From CAXTPV01 sp965276715 (GTDB taxonomy: Bacteria; Pseudomonadota; Alphaproteobacteria; Acetobacterales; Acetobacteraceae), in the NCBI GenBank assembly GCA_965276715.1, contig OZ255622.1, positions 1,488,001 to 1,552,000 on the forward strand: 64,000 bases of DNA. The letters are read 5' to 3'. This document shows, piece by piece, positions 9,863 through 18,775 of the stretch; position 1 is the stretch's first letter, and each line of letters opens with the position of its first letter. Under the pieces are notes generated by a model. The model was given only the letters and a program-made list of their open reading frames with translations, did no database searches and was not told the origin of the DNA. The position numbers and the translations under genes are program-made.

Positions 9863-10120
9863 TCAAGGAAGGTGGCGGTCGATGTTCATCGCGCCATGCA
9901 CCACTCGAGCGATGGTGACGCGGTCGGCAGCTTCGTCGACGCGCACGATCAGATAAAGCGATCGAACGCGAAGGGTGCGGCAAGGCTTCTTGAGCGACTT
10001 CGCGCGATGCCGGCCTACACTTCGATAGCAGTGGGCAACGCCGCGGCCCCAGCGTTCAACCGAGGAGCGCCGCAAGTCCTGGAGTTCTGCCTTGGCGGGG
10101 TTGGACCAAGCGAGCTTCAC
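9863..10120 (-). CDS. ParE-like toxin, shortened
   Basis: An 85-residue frame with the ParE start MKLAWSNPAKAELQDLRR, SVERWGRG and the C-terminal RVRSLYLIVRVDEAADRVTI followed by ARVVHGAMNIDRHLP, the RelE/ParE-superfamily beta-sheet. The middle (HCYRSVGRHRAKSLKK) is short and off-pattern compared with the usual 95-100 residues, suggesting an internal deletion with compensating shifts, so activity is doubtful. The start overlaps the end of the upstream candidate antitoxin by four bases, as in parDE operons. Confidence 0.65.
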   Translation of the reverse strand: MKLAWSNPAKAELQDLRRSSVERWGRGVAHCYRSVGRHRAKSLKKPCRTLRVRSLYLIVRVDEAADRVTIARVVHGAMNIDRHLP

Positions 10121-10330
10121 CTGCTCGCCCGGGCGTCCTTAACGAAATCGTCGATGTCGAACGTGTCGTCGACGCCGCTCGCCATGCCCTCGCCACCGAG
10201 TTCAGCAAGCCGATCGACCACGCGCGCGTCCTTCGCCAAGCGTCTGAGGCCCGCGCGGCATGCCTCCGGCAAGTTTTCGAACCGGCTGTCCGCAATCAGG
10301 CGCAAGTCGATCTCCTTCGTCGAGCCCAAG
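10117..10330 (-). pseudogene. ParD-like antitoxin remnant
   Basis: The frame that ends four bases into the ParE-like gene finishes VDRLAELGGEGMASGVDD then TFDIDDFVKDARASR. This resembles the acidic toxin-binding tail of ParD antitoxins (RLAAL...EG.ASG...FDIDAF). The ribbon-helix-helix N-terminus is not visible and no start is evident before the terminator of the neighbouring kinase gene, so it appears truncated. The call rests mainly on position and the tail. Confidence 0.45.
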
Positions 10331-10354
10331 CTCACGGTGTTGTCGTCACGGTTT

Positions 10355-10400
10355 CCAAAGGCGACCGCCTTTGGTGGGGTCCAGGGGCAACGCCCCTGGC
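10355..10400 (-). terminator. Double-hairpin terminator after the histidine kinase
   Basis: Two adjacent perfect stems: CCAAAGGC/GCCTTTGG (10355-10374) and CCAGGGGC/GCCCCTGG (10381-10399), joined by the spacer TGGGGT. It lies nine bases beyond the stop of the kinase gene. Close relatives of the same bipartite element occur at 57179, 58105 and 61860. Confidence 0.7.
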
Positions 10401-10408
10401 CTTGGGCC

Positions 10409-12628
10409 TTACGTGTTGCGGCGGGGCTTGAGTTCGACGACCGTGGTGCCGGAGTTGGCCTGGTTGCCGAGCAGGTCGGCGACGCGGCGGGCGAGCTGGT
10501 CGCGCTTGAACGGCTTGCTGATGAGCTGCACGCCGTCGTCGAGGCGGCCGCCGTGGACGATCGCGTTCTCGGTGTAGCCGGACATGAACAGCACACGAAC
10601 TTGTGGGCGGACGGCGGTGATGCGCTCGGCGAGCTCGCGGCCGCGCAACGATCCGGGAAGCACGACGTCGGTCAGCAGCAAGTCGATCTCGCCCGCGTGG
10701 TGGCCGAAGACGAGCAGGCCCTCGTCGCCGTCGGAGGCCTGCAGGACGCGGTAGCCGAGGTCGGTCAGGATCGCGACCGCGACCTCGCGCACCGACGGCT
10801 CGTCCTCGACGACGAGGATGGTGGCCGAGCCGCGCGGCAGGTCGACGGGCGGGTTGCTGCGCGCGACGTTCTGGGCCGGAACGCCGATCGCGCGCGGCAG
10901 GTAGAGGCGGACGGTGGTGCCCTCGCCCGGTTCCGAATAGAGCTTCACGTGGCCGCCCGACTGCTTGACGAAGCCGAACACCATCGCGAGGCCGAGGCCG
11001 GTGCCGCGGCCGTCGGGCTTGGTGGTGAAGAAGGGCTCGAAGACGCGATCGAGGATTTCCGGGGTCATGCCGTGGCCGGTGTCGGAGACGGCGAGCATGA
11101 CGTAGTCGCCGGCAGTGACCTCGGCGTGGCGGCGGGCGTAGTCGTCGTCGAGCACCTTGTTGGCGAGCTCGATGGTCAGGCGCCCGCCGCCGGGCATCGC
11201 GTCGCGGGCGTTGAGCGCCAGGTTCAGCACGGCGTTCTCCAACTGGGCGGCGTCCGCCATGGCGGGCCAGAGGCCGGCGCTGTCGACGAAGCGGATCTCG
11301 ATATGCTCGCCGAGCGTGCGGCGGAGCAGCGGCAGCAGGTCGGGCACGGTGGCGGCGAGATTGACCGGTCCGGGGGCGAGCGGCTGCTTGCGGGCGAAGG
11401 AGAGGAGCTGGCTGGTGAGCGTGGCCCCGCGCTGGGCGGCCCAGACGGCGCGCTCGATGCGGGTCTGCAGCGCCGGGTCGGCGCCGAGCTTGCCGCGGGC
11501 GAGCTCGAGATTGCCGAGGATGACGGTGAGCAGGTTGTTGAAGTCGTGCGCGATGCCGCCGGTGAGCTGGCCGATCGCCTGCATCTTCTGGGCTTCGCGA
11601 AGCACGCCCTCGGCCTGGGCGCGCCTGGTCATGTCGGAGATGGTGAGCACGAAGCCGCCGTCGGGCATCGAGGTGCGGCGGACTTCGAGCAGGCGTCCGT
11701 TGGGCCGCGCGCGCTCGTAGGTGACGGCTTCGCCGGCGGCGCGCTTGCCGTGACGGAGCTGGTCCTCGGATTCGAGGAAGGTGGTGTCGCCATCGGCGGT
11801 GTGGGCGACGAAAGTGACGTAGGGGGTGCCGGGCCGCAGCATGGCGCGCGGCACCGCGAGCAGGGCCTGGAAGCACTCGTTCCAGTTGGCGAGCCGGTTG
11901 TCGGCGCCGAAGACGGCGATGCCCTGGCTGAGGCTGTCGAGCGAGGTGCGCAGGCGCTGCGCCAGACGCCGCTGCTCGACCTCGGCCGTGTGCGAGCGGG
12001 CCCAGGCGGTGTTGAGCATGCGCGAGGCCCAGACCAGGGCCAGCATCGAGACGAGGGTGCCGGCGAGGACGAGCACGCGGACCCAGACGCCGCGGCGGTC
12101 GTCCTCGGCGACACGGCGTTCGAGCAGCGCCTGCTCGTCGGCGGTCATGGCGCCGAGCGCGGTCTCGATCCGGCCGGTCAGGTCGCGGCCGAGGCCGGTG
12201 CGGACGATGCGCAGCGCGGCGTCGAGGCCGACGCTGCGACGGAGCTGGATGCTCTGGGCGAGCTCCTCGAGCTTGCGCTGCAGGATCGGCGCGAGCGCGT
12301 GCAGATGGGCCTGGGCGGCCGGCTCGTCGGCGGTCAGGCGCTGCAGCTCGCCTTCGAGATCGCTGACCTGGCCGAGGGCTGCTTCGTAGGGTTGGAGGTA
12401 GGCGGCGTCGCCGGTGAGCAGGAAGCCGCGCTGGCCGGTCTCGGCCTTGCGGACGGCGAGATCGAGATGGGCGATGGTCCGCAGGACGGCATCGCTGTGC
12501 TGCGACCAGGTGCGCGCGGCGCGGAGCGCGCTGAAGCGGTCCCAGGTGGCGCCGCCGACGACGCAGATGACCGCGAGCAGGACGGCGACGACGACGATGT
12601 TGGCGCGCGCGACGATATAGCTGGCCAT
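10409..12628 (-). CDS. Hybrid sensor histidine kinase (CHASE3-PAS-HisKA-HATPase-REC)
   Basis: A 739-residue membrane sensor kinase. A membrane segment lies at about residues 8-26. A CHASE3-type periplasmic sensor follows (KAETGQRGFLLTGDAAYLQP at about 61-80), then a second membrane segment near 182-202 and a PAS domain at about 230-335 (QGIAVFGADNRLANWNECF). The phosphoacceptor box is GGIAHDFNNLLTVILGN with His near 361. The ATP lid has NLALNARDAMPGGG, DTGHGMTPEI and GRGTGLGLAMV. A C-terminal receiver carries ILVVEDEPSVRE, the phosphoacceptor Asp in LLLTDVVLPG, and the lysine in SKPF. The start at 12628 has GGAGGAG nearby. The signal sensed is unknown. It lies downstream of, and may be co-transcribed with, the gsp genes, 45 bases after gspJ. 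Confidence 0.93.
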   Translation of the reverse strand: MASYIVARANIVVVAVLLAVICVVGGATWDRFSALRAARTWSQHSDAVLRTIAHLDLAVRKAETGQRGFLLTGDAAYLQPYEAALGQVSDLEGELQRLTADEPAAQAHLHALAPILQRKLEELAQSIQLRRSVGLDAALRIVRTGLGRDLTGRIETALGAMTADEQALLERRVAEDDRRGVWVRVLVLAGTLVSMLALVWASRMLNTAWARSHTAEVEQRRLAQRLRTSLDSLSQGIAVFGADNRLANWNECFQALLAVPRAMLRPGTPYVTFVAHTADGDTTFLESEDQLRHGKRAAGEAVTYERARPNGRLLEVRRTSMPDGGFVLTISDMTRRAQAEGVLREAQKMQAIGQLTGGIAHDFNNLLTVILGNLELARGKLGADPALQTRIERAVWAAQRGATLTSQLLSFARKQPLAPGPVNLAATVPDLLPLLRRTLGEHIEIRFVDSAGLWPAMADAAQLENAVLNLALNARDAMPGGGRLTIELANKVLDDDYARRHAEVTAGDYVMLAVSDTGHGMTPEILDRVFEPFFTTKPDGRGTGLGLAMVFGFVKQSGGHVKLYSEPGEGTTVRLYLPRAIGVPAQNVARSNPPVDLPRGSATILVVEDEPSVREVAVAILTDLGYRVLQASDGDEGLLVFGHHAGEIDLLLTDVVLPGSLRGRELAERITAVRPQVRVLFMSGYTENAIVHGGRLDDGVQLISKPFKRDQLARRVADLLGNQANSGTTVVELKPRRNT

Positions 12629-12673
12629 GCGCTCCTCCGCGCCCTCGGTCGATGTCTTATCACGGTGGTCCGG

Positions 12674-13267
12674 TCATTGGTCGTATCGCGAGAGATTGGG
12701 GGCGGCAATGATGGGGGCCCAGTGGCGGCCGTTGCGGAGCGAGATGGTCAGGCGGACGAGTTGCGGCGGCTGGGTGCCCTTCCAGCTCGTGAGCCATTTG
12801 CTGTCCGCGCGGCGCCAGTAGCCGAACTCGATCGTGTCGATTCCGGTCGCGAGCACGGTGTGGACGGGGGGTGGTACCGGGCCGAGGCGCAGCGCGTGCA
12901 GGTGCGGGACGAGATCGAGAACGAGGCGTTCGTGGTCCTGGACGAGACGCGCGTCGGCGAGGCTGGTGGGCGGATCGCCGATGCGGACCGGAAGGGCGGT
13001 GGTGAAGGCGAGCTCGGTCTTGCCGCCGACGACGCTTGGGGCATCGCCGGCGCCGACGGGCGCGATGCCGGTGAGCAGGTTCGACAGCAGGCGGTCGGCG
13101 ACGTCGAGATCGGCGTCGCGGGCGATGGTGTCGTTCTGCAGGCGCCAGGCGGTCAGTCCGAACTGCACGCCCTGGTGCAGGGCCGCCATCAGGAAGCCGA
13201 ACACGACGAGGGCGGCGATGATCTCGATCAGGGTGAAGCCTGCGTCCCGGCGGGCGGTCGGGGTCAT
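12674..13267 (-). CDS. gspJ: Type II secretion minor pseudopilin GspJ-like
   Basis: A 197-residue protein with a type IV prepilin leader: MTPTARRDAGFTLIEIIAAL, cleaved after the Gly before Phe, followed by the hydrophobic helix. The larger C-terminal domain, with EFGYWRRADSKWLTSW and the final position in an F-H-I-J order, indicates GspJ. It would sit in the pseudopilus tip of a type II secretion (or related pilus) machine. Its start overlaps the stop of gspI by four bases. Confidence 0.82.
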   Translation of the reverse strand: MTPTARRDAGFTLIEIIAALVVFGFLMAALHQGVQFGLTAWRLQNDTIARDADLDVADRLLSNLLTGIAPVGAGDAPSVVGGKTELAFTTALPVRIGDPPTSLADARLVQDHERLVLDLVPHLHALRLGPVPPPVHTVLATGIDTIEFGYWRRADSKWLTSWKGTQPPQLVRLTISLRNGRHWAPIIAAPNLSRYDQ

Positions 13268-13662
13268 GAGGTGCCCTGGACAGCGGCGGCGCGCCTGGTG
13301 TCGAGCTGGAGCACGCGCTTGCGGTCGCCGTCGGTCCAGGAGATCGAGACGGCGACGTCGTAGAGGACGAGATTGACGTTCTGGCGCGTGGTCACGCGGC
13401 TGCCGGACGAGACGCGCAGGTGCCAGTGAAAGCCGTTGCGCTCGTCGCCCTGGAAGTCGCCGGCGGTGGGCGGGCTGGGGAGGCCCGCGATGCGCGAGCG
13501 GGCGCGGGCGAGCGCCTCGGTGTACTGGGCGGAGAGATGGGCGCTGCCGAGGCCGTCGACGGCGGCGCGGGCGAGGATTGCGAGCGACAGGGCGGCGATG
13601 ACGAAGGCGACCAGCACCTCGATCAGGGTGAAGCCGCGCTCGCCGCGCCTAGCGTTCAGCAT
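13264..13662 (-). CDS. gspI: Type II secretion minor pseudopilin GspI-like
   Basis: A prepilin-like protein of about 132 residues. The start at 13662 (MLNARRGERGFTLIEVLVAF) is chosen because it puts the G-FTLIEV cleavage site nine residues in, as in GspI; a longer frame starts at 13704. The conserved ARSRIAGLPSPP and FHWHLRVS segments resemble the GspI globular domain. It overlaps gspH upstream and gspJ downstream, so the genes form one translationally coupled operon. Confidence 0.8.
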   Translation of the reverse strand: MLNARRGERGFTLIEVLVAFVIAALSLAILARAAVDGLGSAHLSAQYTEALARARSRIAGLPSPPTAGDFQGDERNGFHWHLRVSSGSRVTTRQNVNLVLYDVAVSISWTDGDRKRVLQLDTRRAAAVQGTS

Positions 13663-14116
13663 CGGCGCGTGGCTTGATGGTGATGCGGCCGGTGAGCCAG
13701 GCAACCGCGATCGCGACCCGGCCGGCCTCGCTCGCGAGCAGCAGGCCGCCGCCGTCGGCGCCGCCGTCCGGGTGGAAGACGAGGCGGCGGTCGAGCGGGT
13801 CGGCGTCGCCGTCGGCGGTGAGCAGCGCCAGCGTGAGCGACGGCGGGAGGGGGACGAGCGGACGCCCGGTCATGGTCAGGCCGGGCGGATCGCGCGAGAT
13901 GCCGACGTCGACGTCGCGGTCGGTGGCGATGGCGCGGCCGCGCGCCTCGGACAGGCTGGAGGCGATCACCCGGGATTCCGACCGCAGGAGGAAGGCGGGC
14001 GAGCGGGAGGGACCGCGGGCGACGACGAGGCCGATCATCAGGCCGGCGATGACGAGAACGACGAGCATCTCGATCAGGGTGAAGCCGTTGCGGATGCCGT
14101 CCGATGGAGGCGTCAT
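13649..14116 (-). CDS. gspH: Type II secretion minor pseudopilin GspH-like
   Basis: A 155-residue protein with prepilin leader MTPPSDGIRNGFTLIEMLVV and the GspH-type continuation (SLSEARGRAIATDRDVDVGI). FHPDGGADGGGLLL near the C-terminus matches the FxPDG(S)xSGG motif of GspH/FimT proteins. It lies seven bases after gspF. Confidence 0.84.
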   Translation of the reverse strand: MTPPSDGIRNGFTLIEMLVVLVIAGLMIGLVVARGPSRSPAFLLRSESRVIASSLSEARGRAIATDRDVDVGISRDPPGLTMTGRPLVPLPPSLTLALLTADGDADPLDRRLVFHPDGGADGGGLLLASEAGRVAIAVAWLTGRITIKPRADAER

Positions 14117-14123
14117 CGGCGTG

Positions 14124-15344
14124 TCATTGGGCGAGGTTGTTCAGGCTGAGCATGGCGAGCAGCAGCGAGCTCACGATGCCGGCGATGACGCCGCCCATGA
14201 CGATGGTGATGGCGGGTGTGAGCAGCGAGACGAGGCGCTGCATGTTGATGCGCGTGCGCTCCTCGTGGATCTCGGCGGCACGCAGCGCCATCGCGCCGAG
14301 CTGCGCGGTCTCCTCGCCGAGACGCAGCAGGTAGATCGTGCGCTGGGGGAAGATGCCGGCGACCGCGAGGGGGGCGGAGAGGCCGCCGCCGCCCTTGGCC
14401 GACAGGGTGGCGCGGTCGATCGCGTCCACGCCGCAGAGATTGGTGACGGCCTCCTTGGCGATGCCGAGGGCGGCGATCAGCGAGACGCCGTTGAGGACCA
14501 GCGTGCCGAGGGTGCGGCAGAGCTGGGCCGCCATGATCTCGCGGGCGAGGCCGCCGGCGACGGGGACGCGCAACAGCAGGCGGTCGGCGACGAGGCGGGA
14601 GGCGGGACGGCGCAGCGCCTCGCGGAACCCGACGCCGGCGATCACCGCGAGGATGACGAGATAGAGGCCGTAGCTGCCGAGGAAGGCGCCGATGTCGATC
14701 ATCAACTGGGTCGCGGCCGGGAGGGCGACGCCGTTCTGCTGGAACAGGGGGACGAACTCGGGAAGGACCTGGGTGAGCAGCAGGACGATCGAGCCGGTGG
14801 CGGCGACGAGCAGCAGCGCCGGGTAGATCAGGGCCGAGCGGACGGTGGCGCGCAGGCTGCGCTGGGCTTCCATCAACGTCGCGAGACGCTCGAGGGTGGC
14901 GGCGAGGGTTCCGCCGGCCTCGCCCGCGCGGACGAGGCCGATATAGAGGCGCGAGAAGGTTTTCGGGTGCTGGGCGAGGGCGGCGGCGAGCGGGCTGCCG
15001 TCGCGGACCCGGTCGCGGACGGCTTCGAGCAGGCGCTTGACCTTGGGGGAGGCGGAGATCTCGATCAGGAAGCGCATCGAACGGTCGAGATCCTGGCCGG
15101 CGCCGAGCATGGTGGAGAGCTCGCGGGTGATGGTGGTGGTCTGCTCGCGGCCGATGCCGCCGCCGCCGCCGATCTCGAGCGACATCAGGTTGGACAGGAA
15201 CCCGGTGCCCTCGGGCTCGACACGCATCGGGATCTGGTTCTGGCGCTGGAGCTGGACGACGACCGCGGCCTCGTCGGGGGCGTCGACGACGGTGCGGGCG
15301 AGTTCGCCGGACGGGGTGAGCGCGGTGGTGCGGAAACGGGGCAT
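14124..15344 (-). CDS. gspF: Type II secretion inner-membrane protein GspF
   Basis: A 406-residue polytopic platform protein. The start at 15344 (MPRFRTTALTPSGEL) is preferred because upstream in-frame sequence is antisense to the neighbouring dehydrogenase. Two T2SSF domains are visible: TTTITRELSTMLGAGQDLDR, then the glycine-rich VRAGEAGGTL and AIYPALLL-type membrane segment. The second repeat has AQLCRTLGTLVLNGVSL, LRLGEETAQLGAM and the final membrane helix. It partners with the GspE ATPase, encoded about 19 kb away at 34.0-35.8 kb. GspG, D, K, L and M are not in the window. Confidence 0.92.
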   Translation of the reverse strand: MPRFRTTALTPSGELARTVVDAPDEAAVVVQLQRQNQIPMRVEPEGTGFLSNLMSLEIGGGGGIGREQTTTITRELSTMLGAGQDLDRSMRFLIEISASPKVKRLLEAVRDRVRDGSPLAAALAQHPKTFSRLYIGLVRAGEAGGTLAATLERLATLMEAQRSLRATVRSALIYPALLLVAATGSIVLLLTQVLPEFVPLFQQNGVALPAATQLMIDIGAFLGSYGLYLVILAVIAGVGFREALRRPASRLVADRLLLRVPVAGGLAREIMAAQLCRTLGTLVLNGVSLIAALGIAKEAVTNLCGVDAIDRATLSAKGGGGLSAPLAVAGIFPQRTIYLLRLGEETAQLGAMALRAAEIHEERTRINMQRLVSLLTPAITIVMGGVIAGIVSSLLLAMLSLNNLAQ

Positions 15345-15473
15345 CGGGCGAAGCGGACTTTCGCGGGTTGCCGCACCATAGAGCGCGGGCGGTGCGGAGT
15401 AGAAGCAGCGGGCTGCTGGCGCCTGCTGCGCGATGTGCGAGAGTTGGTGACGGACGGGAGGCAAGGAGACGTG

Positions 15474-16247
15474 ATGGACGATTATTTCTCGCTGGCGGGG
15501 CGCGTGGCCCTGGTGACCGGCGGCTCGCGCGGCATCGGCGCGATGATCGCCGAGGGCTTCCTGCGGGCGGGGGCGGCGAAGGTCTACATCACCGCGCGCA
15601 AGGCCGGTCCGTGCGAGGAGACGGCCAGGCGGCTGTCGGCGCTCGGGACGTGCATCGCGCTCGCGGGCGACGTCTCGGGGGCGGCGGGGGCGCGGGCGAT
15701 GGCCGAGCGGTTCCTGGCGCACGAGGCGGGGCTCGACATCCTGGTCAACAACGCGGGGGCGGCGTGGGGCGAATCGTTCGAGAGCTTTCCGGAGAGCGGC
15801 TGGGACAAGGTGATGAACCTGAACGTCAAGACGCCGTTCTTCCTGACCCAGGCGCTGCATGCGGCGCTGAAGGCGCGCGCGACGCACGAGAAGCCGAGCA
15901 AGGTGATCAACATCGCCAGCATCGACGGGATCTCGGTCAACATGCAGGAGAACTATTCGTATGCGGCGAGCAAGGCGGGCCTGATCCATCTGACCAAGCG
16001 AATGGCGCTGCGGCTGATCGAGGACGACATCGTGGTCAACGCGATCGCGCCGGGAGCCTTCGCGACCGAGATGAACCGCGACGCGCGCGACCACGGCGAG
16101 GCGATGGCCAAGCTGATCCCGTCGCGGCGGATCGGGACCACCGAGGACATGGCGGGGAGTGCGGTGTATCTCGCGTCGCGCGCGGGGGATTACGTGGTCG
16201 GGGGCACGCTGGTGGTGGATGGCGGCGTCGGATGGAAGCGGGGTTGA
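15474..16247 (+). CDS. SDR-family oxidoreductase
   Basis: A 257-residue classical short-chain dehydrogenase. NAD(P)-binding GGSRGIG lies near residue 16-22, NNAGA near 90, the catalytic Ser in NIASIDGISVN and the YSYAASK triad Tyr/Lys; it ends in GGTLVVDGGVGWKRG. The ATG at 15474 follows AAGGAGAC at a good distance. Overall similarity in style is to 3-oxoacyl reductases of the RhlG type, but the substrate cannot be deduced. It is divergent from gspF and stands alone. Confidence 0.88.
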   Translation: MDDYFSLAGRVALVTGGSRGIGAMIAEGFLRAGAAKVYITARKAGPCEETARRLSALGTCIALAGDVSGAAGARAMAERFLAHEAGLDILVNNAGAAWGESFESFPESGWDKVMNLNVKTPFFLTQALHAALKARATHEKPSKVINIASIDGISVNMQENYSYAASKAGLIHLTKRMALRLIEDDIVVNAIAPGAFATEMNRDARDHGEAMAKLIPSRRIGTTEDMAGSAVYLASRAGDYVVGGTLVVDGGVGWKRG

Positions 16248-16285
16248 AGCGGCAGGAGGGCGCGCGGCTCTTGACCGGCGGGTTG

Positions 16286-16317
16286 TTGGATATACATCGT
16301 TCTTGACGTGTATCCAA
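16286..16317. promoter_or_regulatory. Palindromic operator/promoter of the VapBC pair
   Basis: An imperfect inverted repeat, TTGGATATACA (16286-16296) and TGTATCCAA (16309-16317), lies 11 bases before the antitoxin start. AbrB-type antitoxins autoregulate through such sites, so this is the likely operator. Inferred from position and symmetry. Confidence 0.5.
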
Positions 16318-16327
16318 GGACGGTCTG

Positions 16328-16558
16328 ATGCAAGTGGCCAAATGGGGCAACAGCCTCGCTGTCCGCCTTCCTGCCGTGGTGGTTCAGGCGCTGGAGCTCA
16401 AGGAAGGCGACGAGATCGAACTTCATGTCGCGGACGCAAGGCGGCTCGGGGTGGCGCGCAAACCCGGGCGTGAGGAATTGTTGACGCGTCTGCGCGCCTT
16501 TCGCGGCCGGCTTCCCGCCGACTTCAAGTTCGACCGGGACGAGGCCAATGGAGGCTAG
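16328..16558 (+). CDS. AbrB/MazE-type antitoxin
   Basis: A 76-residue protein with the swapped-hairpin start MQVAKWGNSLAVRLPAVVVQ followed by ALELKEGDEIELHV, the standard DNA-binding fold of MazE/VapB antitoxins. The acidic, charged C-terminus (FKFDRDEANGG) should bind the toxin. It overlaps the PIN toxin gene by 11 bases. The pair looks intact. Confidence 0.88.
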   Translation: MQVAKWGNSLAVRLPAVVVQALELKEGDEIELHVADARRLGVARKPGREELLTRLRAFRGRLPADFKFDRDEANGG

Positions 16559-16955
16559 TTTCTTCGACACCAACATTCTGGTCTATCTCGCCTCGGATGA
16601 TGCGGCCAAGGCCGATCGAGCCGAGACGACGATCGCCGCCGGCGGCGCGATCAGCGTCCAGGTTCTCAACGAGCTTGCCAATGTCGCGCGACGCAAGATG
16701 GGGATGTCGTGGGCCGACACGCGTGCTTTCCTGGGGACACTGCGCGCGTTGCTGACGGTTCATCCACTCACGCTCGAGGTGCACGAGACGGGTCTGGTGC
16801 TCGCGGAGCGGTATGGGATGTCCACCTATGACGCAATGATCGGTGCGTCCGCGATTCATGCCGGTTGCGACACGCTGTGGTCGGAGGACATGCAGCATGG
16901 CATGGCTCTCGCTCCGGGCTTGCGTGTCCTCGATCCGTTTCGCGTTGCGGGCTGA
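16548..16955 (+). CDS. PIN-domain toxin (VapC type)
   Basis: A 135-residue PIN ribonuclease with the acidic active-site residues in place: FFDTNILVYLASDD (first Asp), SVQVLNELANVARR (Glu), MSTYDAMIGASAIHAGC (Asp) and TLWSEDMQHG (Asp). VapC-type toxins cleave tRNA or rRNA. It is encoded directly after, and overlapping, its antitoxin. Confidence 0.9.
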   Translation: MEASFFDTNILVYLASDDAAKADRAETTIAAGGAISVQVLNELANVARRKMGMSWADTRAFLGTLRALLTVHPLTLEVHETGLVLAERYGMSTYDAMIGASAIHAGCDTLWSEDMQHGMALAPGLRVLDPFRVAG

Positions 16956-17044
16956 TACGAAGGAGGATCGAGGGTATCGAATGTCGGAGCACGTGCCGGC
17001 CGAACGGCGAGCAACCAAGCGACGACACGTCGAGGAGGCGCCAC

Positions 17045-18116
17045 TAGAGCACGTTCAGGCTGACTGGAATCGCATTTTATGGCTTTCGGCGCGGCCCTGA
17101 ACTTTGATTCGTCGATCTCCGGACAGCTTCGGCCGGAGATTTGGATGCTTTGGATTCGCGGAAAGGCTTACTCACAGGATCTGCGGGACCGTGTGTTTGC
17201 GTCGGATGATGACGGCATGAAGGTCGGTCAGATTTCCGAACGCTTGCATGTGAGCGTGTCCTATGTCTCGAAGGTCCTGAGTCGGCGCCGGCGCACTGGA
17301 GAGACCGCCGCGAGGTTGCAGCGCTGCCACGTGCCACTGAAGCTACTCGACCTGCACCCTGCGATCGACGCGCAGGTTGCGGCTGATCCCGACGCGACCA
17401 TCGAAGAGCTGCGCGCTTGGCTGCTGGCGACCCATTCGACCAGCGCCAGCAAGGGGCTGATGTTCAAGACGTTGGCCCAACTGGGCCTGACGCATAAAAA
17501 AAGTCCGTCCACGCCGCCGAACAGGGGCGTCCAGATGTCGCCGAGGCGCGAGCCGCGTGGCGCATACGACAAACCAGCATGAACCCTGGCAAGCTGATCT
17601 TCATCGACGAGACCTGGACCAAGACGAACATGACACGGGCCTACGGACGCGCCCTCCGAGGGCAGCGTCTCGTCCAAGCCGTGCCGCACGGTCATTGGAT
17701 GACCTCGACGTTTATCTCCGGTTTGCGGCAGACCGGGATGATCGCTCCGTGCGTTGTCGACGGCGCGGTCAATGGTGAGTTGTTCCTCGCCTATGTCGAA
17801 CAGGTCCTCGTTCCCGAACTGCAGCCAGGCGATACCGTCGTGATGAACAATCTCAGCTCGCACAAGGTCGCCGGTGTGAGAAGAGCCATCGAGGGCGCCG
17901 GCGGCCATCTACTCTACCTGCCGCCCTACAGTCCCGACCTCAACCCGATTGAGATGGCGTTCGCCAAGCTCAAGGCACTTCTGCGCGCCAAGGCTTTGCG
18001 CACTGTCGACCAGCTCTGGAAGGTACTCGGCACCCTCGCCGACACATTCAGCCGAACCGAATGCGCCAACTTCCTGCGTCATGCCGGATATTTCCAGTCA
18101 GCGTGAGAATGCTCTA
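17045..18116 (+). mobile_element. IS630-family insertion sequence, copy 1
   Basis: The element is bounded by TA dinucleotides (17045-17046 and 18115-18116), the IS630 target. Terminal inverted repeats are visible: left GAGCACGTTCAGGCTGACTG, and right end read inward GAGCATTCTCACGCTGACTG. It contains one transposase in two frames. Total length is about 1.07 kb, normal for the family. Confidence 0.85.
17145..18106 (+). CDS. IS630 transposase, two overlapping frames
   Basis: The first frame (MLWIRGKAYSQDLRDRVFAS, with helix-turn-helix MKVGQISERLHVSVSYVSKV) runs to 17582. From a run of seven A at 17496-17502 the homologous continuation is in the -1 frame (KKSVHAAEQGRPDVAEARAA, WRIRQTSMNPGK), reaching LIFIDETWTKTNM, the first DDE Asp. 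VMNNLSSHK (second Asp is Asn here; homologues have DN) and YLPPYSPDLNPIEMAFAKLK (Glu) complete the catalytic core. This is the usual IS630 arrangement with frameshifting at an A-run. The VMNN change from VxDN could inactivate the enzyme. Confidence 0.85.
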
Positions 18117-18239
18117 ATCGCAACGGAATCGGCCGCTTGGTCGCCACCTGATCAATGACGCCATGTCCCGCCGTGCTCCTGATGATACCGCTCGGGTGGT
18201 TCGTGGTCCTGGTGGCGGGCTCGTGCTGCCCCAAGGAAC

Positions 18240-18485
18240 TCACTGGGTCGACAAGCATTCTGCCAAAAGCAACCGCTCGAATTCTGTAGAGTGCCATGCT
18301 TTACCCATGGCATGAGCCAAATCTGACGCACCGCGCTGACAGGCCGTCTTCGAGCTGAAACCTGTCTGGCTGATGTGATCCGGAACGCCCCAAACTAGGA
18401 CCCAGGATGGCGGTCTGAAGATGTTCACGACAGCGATGCCGACGAGGACGGTGGCAACTCCCGCAAAGACATAGAGACGGCGCAT
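18240..18485 (-). CDS. Small membrane-anchored hypothetical protein
   Basis: An 81-residue frame from the ATG at 18485: MRRLYVFAGVATVLVGIAVV forms an N-terminal membrane segment or signal anchor. A short polar domain follows (HISQTGFSSKTACQRGASDL) with two Cys. No family is recognised. GC is lower than in the flanks. It lies between the IS630 and the beta-helix gene, with no partner. Confidence 0.4.
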   Translation of the reverse strand: MRRLYVFAGVATVLVGIAVVNIFRPPSWVLVWGVPDHISQTGFSSKTACQRGASDLAHAMGKAWHSTEFERLLLAECLSTQ

Positions 18486-18715
18486 TTTGCTTCCATTGCC
18501 AAGGACGAAGTTCGCGCTATTTTCAACAATAGTCGGATTCCCGTCGCAAAGCTTGCCTAAACAAATGCACTCTCCGATCGCGAGAGAGCGTTGCGGGCGG
18601 CGGCGGAGTTGCGCGAAGCCAACCACGGAGCGACGCTCGGTGAGACCGAAACCAGGGACCTCGTGAATGAAGGTCGGTCGTGAGTTTCGTGCTCGACAAT
18701 TCAAAGATCGGGATC

Positions 18716-18758
18716 GAAGGGCCGCCGGCCCTTCGCGGGTCGAGGGCAGAGCCCTCGA
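18716..18758 (-). terminator. Double-hairpin terminator
   Basis: Two stems, GAAGGGCC/GGCCCTTC (18716-18734) and TCGAGGGC/GCCCTCGA (18740-18758), lie just beyond the stop of the beta-helix protein gene. The two-stem architecture is the same as at 10355 and 57179, with different stem sequences. Confidence 0.65.
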
Positions 18759-18775
18759 ATACTTCTTCGGCTTGA

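Noticed and set aside
9413..13363. 1316-codon plus-strand frame across the kinase and gspJ
   Set aside because: It runs antisense to the hybrid kinase and gspJ and shows low-complexity Gly/Asp/Glu/Arg composition without domains.
18161..18290. Plus-strand short frame resembling a lipoprotein leader (LGWFVVLVAGSCC)
   Set aside because: Too short, no continuation and no ribosome-binding site. It overlaps the end of a better minus-strand candidate.
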